Source: Chitinophaga pinensis
GTDB lineage: Bacteria > Bacteroidota > Bacteroidia > NS11-12g > UBA9320
Length of the DNA: 64,000 bases
Reading direction: 5' to 3'
Assembly (NCBI GenBank): GCA_945907065.1
Contig: CAMDSC010000002.1
Coordinates: 32,803 to 96,802 of the forward strand
Of the stretch, positions 53,601 to 62,600 are shown piece by piece. Numbering within the stretch: position 1 is the stretch's first letter; the number at the start of each line of letters is the position of its first letter. The notes under the pieces are model-generated. The model searched no databases and was not told where the DNA came from. It worked only from the letters and a program-made list of their open reading frames with translations. Both the position numbers and the translations under genes were made by a program.

Positions 53601-56600
53601 GTATTTGCTACTGAATCTAAACATCCATTACTAGAGGTAACTTTCAATTTAACACTATAAGTATTTGCACTGGCATAGCTATTACTTGGATTAACATTTG
53701 AAGAAGTATTACCATCACCAAAATTCCAAGAGTAACTAACGGCTCCGCTCGATGAGTTATTAAAGTTAGTGGTTGTTCCTATACAATTATTGGATACAGA
53801 AAAAACTGCTTTTGGTTTACTAAATACATTAATTGATTTAACTAATGAGTCTTTACAACCAAAACTAGATGTGGCTACTAACTTAGCGTTATAAGTAGCG
53901 GCAACTGAATAGGTTTTAGTAAATGTTGAACTTGTTGTTGCACTCGTTGTACCATCGCCAAACGACCATGCCAATGAAGCATAATTGGTAGAATTATTTG
54001 TGAATGATGTAGCTTCAGGAAAACAATTATTTGTTGCTGTAAAGCTTGGTGTTGATTTAATATTAAATGCAACCGTTTTAGTTATTGAATCTTTAAATCC
54101 TCCTGGTAATGAAATTTTAAATTTAACATTATACGTTCCTGGGGAGTTATAGCGTTTACGAGCATTTTGGACATTAGACTTGGTTCCATCACCAAAATCC
54201 CAACTATATACAAGACCTGAACCAGCACCGCATGCATATACTGTATTATCAGTAAATATTGCAGAATCTCCTTGGCATTTTAATACAAAAGTGAACGAAG
54301 GTAAAGGTGTAGTTGCTACTATAACTGATTTTGTTAAAGAATCCTTACATCCCAAGTTACTAGTACCAACTAAGGTAACGTTATAGGTACCACTTGATGA
54401 ATATGTTTTATTAGGAACACTTGAGGTACTTGTTCCACCATCGCCAAATTTCCACAAATACGATAAAGTACCCGAAGATATATTTGAAGTATTGGATAAA
54501 GGCATTGGATCATTAAAACAATGGTTTGAAGCCGTAAACACAATATTTGGTTTTGCAAGAGTCCTTATTTTTAATGCATTACTTGTTCCATTTGGGCAAC
54601 CTGTATTGCCAGCTAATCTTTGGAAATAAGTTAATCCTGAAACTGCAGGTGATGAATAATTCGATGATGTAGCTCCACTTATGTTATTCCAATTTATACT
54701 ATCGGTAGAGGACTGCCATTGGAATGTATAACTTCCTGGACCTCCTGATGGAGCGGAAATTTGTGTAAATCCAGCTGGGGTGTATCCTGCACAAACAGTT
54801 TGTCCACTTCCTATTGTTCCTCCTGTAATTGGTGAAAATAATTTTATTTTAATACCATTTGTTCCAGCGGTAGGACATGAGCCTGAAGTAACAAGTGAAC
54901 GGTAATAAGTTACACTTGTAACATTGGTTGGAGTAAAGGTAGCTCCTGTTTGTCCCGTGATATTACTCCATGTAGATGAATCAGTTGATTGCTGCCATTG
55001 ATACGTATAGGTTCCAAAAGCTCCTGTTGGTGTTGTAATAAAACTTAATGCAGAGCCTGTTCCATTAAAACAAATGGTTTGGGGGGAACCAATAGTGCCT
55101 GCAGATAATACAGCACCACACTTAATTCTAACGATATTACTAAATGATGGCCCACAACCAACAGTTGTTTTTACAGATCTACGATACCATCTATTTGATG
55201 TAAGTGTGCCTGGTTGATAATCTATACCAGTTGCTCCACTAATATCAGTATATGTTGTACTATCGGTAGAAGATTGCCACTGATAATTATATGAGCCAAT
55301 ACTTCCTGATGCAGCTGAAGAGTTGGTAATTAATGATGGGGCTGTATTAAAACAAATGGTTTGGTTACTTCCTATTACACCAGCATTGAGATTGGTTAAT
55401 ATTGATACCGCTCGTGATCCGCTATCTATACAACCATTATTGGATGTTGAAATAATTTTGACAGTATAAGTGCTACCTGCAGTAGCATAAGTACGATTTA
55501 CAGAGTTACCTGTTCCTGTTCCTCCATCACCAAAACGCCATAAGTTAGCTGTTATTGTTCCTCCTGATACCGTAGATGTTGAAACAAACTTTACGGCGTT
55601 TCCAGCACATGTATCGCTATATGTAAATGTAGGTTTAGGTAAAGGATTCATATTCATCGTAATTGTTGATGAATCATTCATTCTTACATCCTCATTCGAT
55701 AAATTGGAAAATGATTTTACGGTATATGTTCCACCTAATGACGAGTTAAATGTTCCAGTAAAAGTATATGAAGCTGTTGCATTAGAAGCAAGAGGACCAG
55801 TAAATACTTCTGAAATATTTAATGTAGCTCCACCACTAACTACTAATCTCACAGGAATATTGCTTTGACTTTGTAAGCCAAAATTCTTTAAGGTTACAGT
55901 TATAGCAGTTGCCGGTTTTCCACATGTATTATTTACTGAGGTAATGGCACTAACCCCAACATCATTTTGGAAAGCTTCGCTTGAGCCAATTGTAGGAGTG
56001 GTGGCATTTCTCAACAAATTTGTAAAGTCAGTTGTAATTCCTGATATTGGAATAGCTTTACCATAAATCATTCCAGCTTCAGTATTAGCTCCTTTCAAGT
56101 TAAGATTACCAATAGCAGTATTTTGGAATAAATTAGCTGGATTAATTTCGCCAGTTGAAGTACCAGAAGAAATATTTAAGGAGTTTATATCACAATTTGA
56201 ATTAAGTTTCCAATCGCTAAAATTATAATCAGAAATATTCCATAGCCCTATTGGATTGCCTGAAGTGTTGCTTAACAAATTAAAATTACTTGCATTTGGC
56301 TGCCATCCTGTTTGAAAGGTTGTAATAACATTTTGGTTTCCAAAAGCATAATGCTTTCCTGTTCCACCCTTTCTATCATTCATAAAAATGTTGTTTTTAG
56401 AGTTGACAACCGATACGTATGAAGAGGTTACATAATTATTTCCTCTTAAATATCCAAAAGATGAATGAACTCCAGAGGTGGCAGTACCGCCAATATAAAT
56501 TGAATTAAAATATGAATTAACTTGGAAGTTACCGGATACAGCTTGCCAAATTCCTATATACATCGGACTATTTGTTTGTCCCATTCCTAGTGATATTTGG

Positions 56601-59600
56601 TTATTTCGCATTGTAACCACATTTTGTGGTGTTGAAACCAAAATACCTGTAGCAAGGGCTGGCGCATTTATATTGGTATTGGCTGATAAATTAATAATAT
56701 CATAAATTCTGTTATTAGAGATAGTAACATTATTAGCCAAATTTAAAAAAACACCTGTAGCACAAGTAGCTCCATTACCGGTATTATTTGCTCTTAAATT
56801 ATATACTGTATTATTGGCTATAGTTCCACCCAAAGTAGTTCCATAAATTCCTATTCCGCCTATTGCGGTTGGAGGCACTAATGCTGTGTTTGATGAATTA
56901 ACAGAACAATTAAATACAGTATTGTTTGTGATAGTAGGAATAGATGTTCCATTGTTTCCATAAACAATTCCTCTCAAGGTAATTCCTGATTCAACACCAT
57001 AAGAAGTCATATTTGCAACCGTATTACTATCAAACAATACTGTCGGTGCATTTAATGAAGTCATTTGTCCTTGAATTCCTATAATACTGCCGGTTCCCGA
57101 ATTTTGTAGGCTGTTAGCTACTGTTGTTGAACCAACTAAGTTCTTTCTTACTGTGCATTGGCCATTTACAAGGAATATGCATACAAGGTTTTCAGCAACT
57201 CCTAGTACTGGACAATTAATTCCCTGCACTGTATTTCCAATAATATTGCAATTACCACTTGACTGATGGGATAGAATAGAATGTTGAGCTCCCCCTGAAA
57301 GTACAATTGAATTGATATCAGTCGGGTGCCCAATAAGGTTATTTAAAATATTTACACTAACCTGATTTTGGGATATTATTCCCAAAAATGTGTTACCGGT
57401 ACCAATATTAGGTTTTCTGATATTTTGAATAACATTGTTGCTGATTGTAGAAGGATTAACAAATGATCCTGATGTAAATGAAATAGCTCTAAAATCAACA
57501 TTAGCATTGTTTACCCATGGCGCACCACCACAATTTTTAGCCGAACCGCCGATAAAATTCCCAGAGAGAATATGGCCTCCTGAAAAGATTTGAGTTTCAA
57601 TATAAATTGCATACTGAAAAGCAAAGGCCGGAAATGATAAGTTTCGGTAAAAACTATTACCTATAACATTCCAATTATTTCCATTTCCAACATTAGATAA
57701 CCAAACACCATATTGAGAAAAGTTTGTAATTTCATTTCCCGTAATAACATTAGCTGTATTTTCTTTTCCTACATCACCTAAACTATAAATACCGATAGCA
57801 GGTACTCCAATTAAAGGTAAAGTGCCTGTTTGATCATGCCCTAAAACACAATTGGATACTGTATCCCTGCTGTTTCCATTTGTTTTTGTTGATGTACTAA
57901 ATTGAATCATACCTGCAGTGGTAGAAGAATTTGCACTCTCAATTATTAAATTATTTAATCTATTGTCAACAGCCTCATTTATGAATAAAAATACCTGACC
58001 TGCTTTACTTGAATTTCTGAACCTGAGTTTTTTGTCAGTTGATGATCCGTTAAAATCTGGAACTCCAGTAAATTTGATCTGGTCAGACCCATCCAATCGT
58101 ATCATACCTGAACCTACGTTTCCTGAAATAAGTCTTTCAGTGGTTGTTAAAGAATCTGGTCTAATTGTTACACCATAGGTGCCAGAACCATTCTCACCCA
58201 ATTGTGATAATGCAACAGTACCTGGCTCAACAGTGTTGGATGAAATAACTGCAGTGATATTTCCGGCTAATGAAACTGTATTTAGATATTCAAATAATCC
58301 ACCTGTGCCGGTAAGAGTTGGATAAGTTTTGCCAGTTCCAACTCTCAACTTAGTTCCTGCAGCTAAAGATGCTGTTATTCTATAATTAAGTGGAGCAATT
58401 GGATAACTAGATATTGTATTTACATCAGATGCAACAGCATACAGATTATTCGAAATCAGATTACCTGCATTATCTTGAGCAATTATGAAATAATTGATGG
58501 TATCTCCTATAGATACCCCTCCCATTGTTGAATAATTAATTCCAAACGTTCCTGTTGCATTTGTTGATGTTCCACTCAAAGATGTAGCAGCTGATGAATA
58601 CCATGTACCTAATTTACCTTTAGAAAAATAAATTCTTGGCATAGTTGAACCGGTTAAAGGTATCCCAACATTGTCAGTAATTTTAACATTAGTTAATATA
58701 CGTGTTCCACTTAAATTACCGTCATTATGAAATGGATTTAATGTTATTACAGGGGCAATAATATCAGAAGAAAGGGTAAAATTACCAGAATGGGCACCTA
58801 TATCCGATGGGGTTCTACTTGATCGTATGTTTCCATCAAAATCTTCAGTTGTGGTAACATCAGCATCCATGCTTCCATTACCTTCTGCAGGATTTGAACT
58901 GTTAAGATGTAAATCTACTGCAAATGCATTACCTGTAGCATTTATAAATTTAGGATCACTGCTCCCGCTCTTCAAATCAAGGCCTGATGCTAATTGCCAA
59001 CTAGATGCTCCGCTTAAGTTCGTATAATTAATGGATGTGCTTGCTGTTCTTCCACCAGTGCCATTTGCAAACAAGATATTATTATTAGAATATATTAAAT
59101 TACTACTTCCAATCTGCAGTGCATTATTAATACCCGTTGCACTTCCAGTATTGCTCACAGCATTATAAAATATATTATTTTTTATATAAGCCCTAGTTGT
59201 AGTTGTTGAATATGTTTGGGGCATAGTAAATGCTCCTGTTTGTGAACTACCTGACGAAGGGGAGCCACCAACATAAACACTATTATGGTAGTACATACAC
59301 GGCTGATTAGCAAAATTTTGAAAGATACCATGCACAGTATAGGGTCCTGTGAATACTGCTCCAGATGAATCAATTCCCACTCTTACCATATTGTTTTCGT
59401 AGGTTGCATAACCCTGATTATTGTATATACCGTATATACCTGATGCACCTGTTCCACTCACTTTTAAACTATGCACAAAGTTGCGGGAAATAACTGTAGG
59501 GGTTGCCACAGTAGTTCCTGAAAAGAAAAGACCGATAACATTCACCGCATTTGCTGTAGTTGTATTATTATGATTTAAAGAATGAATAATATTTCTGGAT

Positions 59601-62600
59601 ACATTCATAAATGTAGAACTTGCTGAATAACTCAATCCAATGATGGCAGCACTTGAAGTAGTACCTGTTGATATACTCATTGAATTTATACTTGAAATAG
59701 TATTATTTGAAAGAATTGAACCACCTGTACCTGAATTAACTAACAAACCAATAATTTGAACACTCGTTGGTGTAGCGCTAACATATTTTAAATCAGAAAT
59801 TTTATTGTTTGAACATTCTGAATTACCGGTGCTCGATTGCATTATAATTCCCATAATTCCTGTAGCCGCTTGATTAGAGTTAACGTTAGCAGTACTTGAC
59901 AGCAACCCTGAAACAACATTACCCCTAATTTTGTCAACTCCACCGCCAATTTTTGCTAGCCCCACCATACAATGTGCCCCAACGTTATCAAGGTTTTTTA
60001 AATTTTGAATAGTATTGTTCAAAATATTTTGAAGAGTACCAGCTGAACCTACTCCTATTCCTACAACTGCAGAAGATGTGCTAGAACCAGTCGCTCGTGA
60101 GGTAGCCGTCAAATTTCTAACAGTATTACCTATAACATTAAGAGCCATTGAGCCGTTTGATATAGTAATACCTCTTACCGAAGTACTTGTATAAACAGTT
60201 CCTCCCAATGCAGTAAGATTGGCTACTGTGTTATTACTAACCTCCAATTCCTGAGCTATTGTAGCGTTGATTCCTATTAATCCACAATTACCATTGGTTT
60301 GAATACTATTGGCGGTAGTTAAATCCCCAATCGTATTTCCTCGCACGTAAGTATTTCCTCCTTGAGGATTTATTCCAGTAAATAAGGCAGCAAGTGTACC
60401 TGTGCTGGTAAATAAAATATTTCTAATTGTATTGTTTTGAATTACCGTTCCTGCCTCAGTTCCTGCTGAAATTATCATTCCATTGAATGCAGACAAAGCA
60501 GAAAATTGATAAGCCGAACCACCTGCATTAGGAGTGCTTCCTCCTATAAAGTTTCCGCTAATAGTATCATTATTAGATATTGTTCCTGGTGTAAAATTGA
60601 TTACAGTTTGAGCGGCTGCGGCTGCTGTTGAGGCACTTCTATAAAAATGATTCTTAAGTATTCTCCAATTATTTCCAGCACCATTTGCTACTGCCGAAAT
60701 AGCATTTGTTGTAAAATTATAAATCCTACAATCACGTATTGTTATATTATCATTTACTATTAATGGCAATGCAAATGTTGGTGATTGACCTACCGATTCA
60801 ATTCCATTAGTCATTCCCGTACCATTAATAGCTCGGATATAACATCCTGCGATGGTATTATTATCATTACCAGTTACCACTCCAGTAGCGCTTAATAAAA
60901 TTGCTGATGGATTGCCCGAACTAATAGGAGATGCTTCAACTATGCAGTTTTCTATGGTATTATTAATTGCGTCTTTTAAGAGAGTTATTGCAGGATCAGT
61001 AGTACTTGTGGTTTTTATAAATAAGAAAGTATCTGAGGCACTTCCACCAGATGGTATTCCCGTTATTCTTACACGATCTGCACCATTTAGTCTAATCATA
61101 CCAACTAAACCACTTCCAGTTCCTGAAACTGTTCTTCGCGAGGCTGCTGATGGACGAATAGTTAAGGTATAATTAGAACCTCCTATTTCATTCCATTGAT
61201 TTAATGCAATTGCCCCAGTTTCGGTTAAGTCACTTGTTATTTCTACCACTGTATTTCCTTGCAATCCAGATGTATTTATAGCGTTAAATAAGCCAGCTGC
61301 GCCTGAAGTTGTAAGTGCTGTGTATGTTTGACCGGCACCTACTTGAATGGTTGTTGGTAATCCACCAACAATAGTGTAGGTATTGGGTGTTGTTGGGTCG
61401 GTAGTTATAGTATTAACATTGGTTGAGATAGCATACATAGGATTTGATATAATATTAGCTGCACTATCTTGTGCTATTATATAATAACTTATAACATCAT
61501 TAACCGTTAAACCACCTAAAGTAGTTGCATTAATTGTAAAACTCCAATTTCCGTTTTGGCGAGTGCCTGACGATAAAGTACCTGAACCTGAATAATAAGT
61601 GCCTGCACCTTTTTTATAATATACACGTGGTGCATTGGCTGACGAGGAAATAGGTAATCCTACATTATCATAAATATTTACTGTAAATGTCCTGTCACTT
61701 GTAGATACAGTATTTACTAAAGGAACATAATTAATTAATGGTTCTATCAAATCAGCCGATAATGTAAAATTTCCAGCATCAGCTCCTACATCATTTGGTG
61801 ATAATCCGGAGCGAATTTGCCCATCAAAATCATCATTTACTACTGTAACCGTTGGGTCGCCTTGTCCTTCAGCTGGATTTGATGAGGTGAGATGTAAATC
61901 AACTGTCGCACTTGTTCCATTTGGAGCAACAAAACTAGGATTTATTTGAGCACTTTGACCATCAATTAAAGACAAAGCATTCCAACTACCAGAACCAGTT
62001 AAGTTAGCATAACCAGTTGTATTGATGATACCTGTAACACCTCCTGTTAATGGGGTAAAGAATATATTGTAATTTGAAAAAATTCTTGAGTTACTAATAA
62101 TTCTGATACCTGCATTTAAACCTGAACTAGTGTTAGATATGTTATTAAAAAAAATATTATTCCTAACATTTACAAATTCAGGTGCAGTGATTGAAGAAGT
62201 TATCTCGAAGCAAGCAGTATTAGTAGTTCCTGCTGAAGCCCCACTTAAATAAATATTATTGTTATAGTAATTGCTGGATGAAGAAGACGCGTGAACAATA
62301 CCTTTAACATTATATGGTCCATTAAAAGCACTTCCTGTAGAGTCAATACCCAAACGAATCATGTTATTTTGGTAGGTAACATTACCTGTTCCTGCATAAA
62401 TCCCTGTCATAACGCCTATTCCTGAAGTAATCATTTTGAAGCTATGAATATTATTATTATTTACTATTGAGCTATTGCCAAACGTTGTAGTATTCGTCAT
62501 ATAAATACCGTTTATGGTAGATGCAGTTGAGGTATTATAATTATACAACCCATAAATTTTATTACCTGTAATATTTTTGTTTGCTGTAGATGGGGTAATT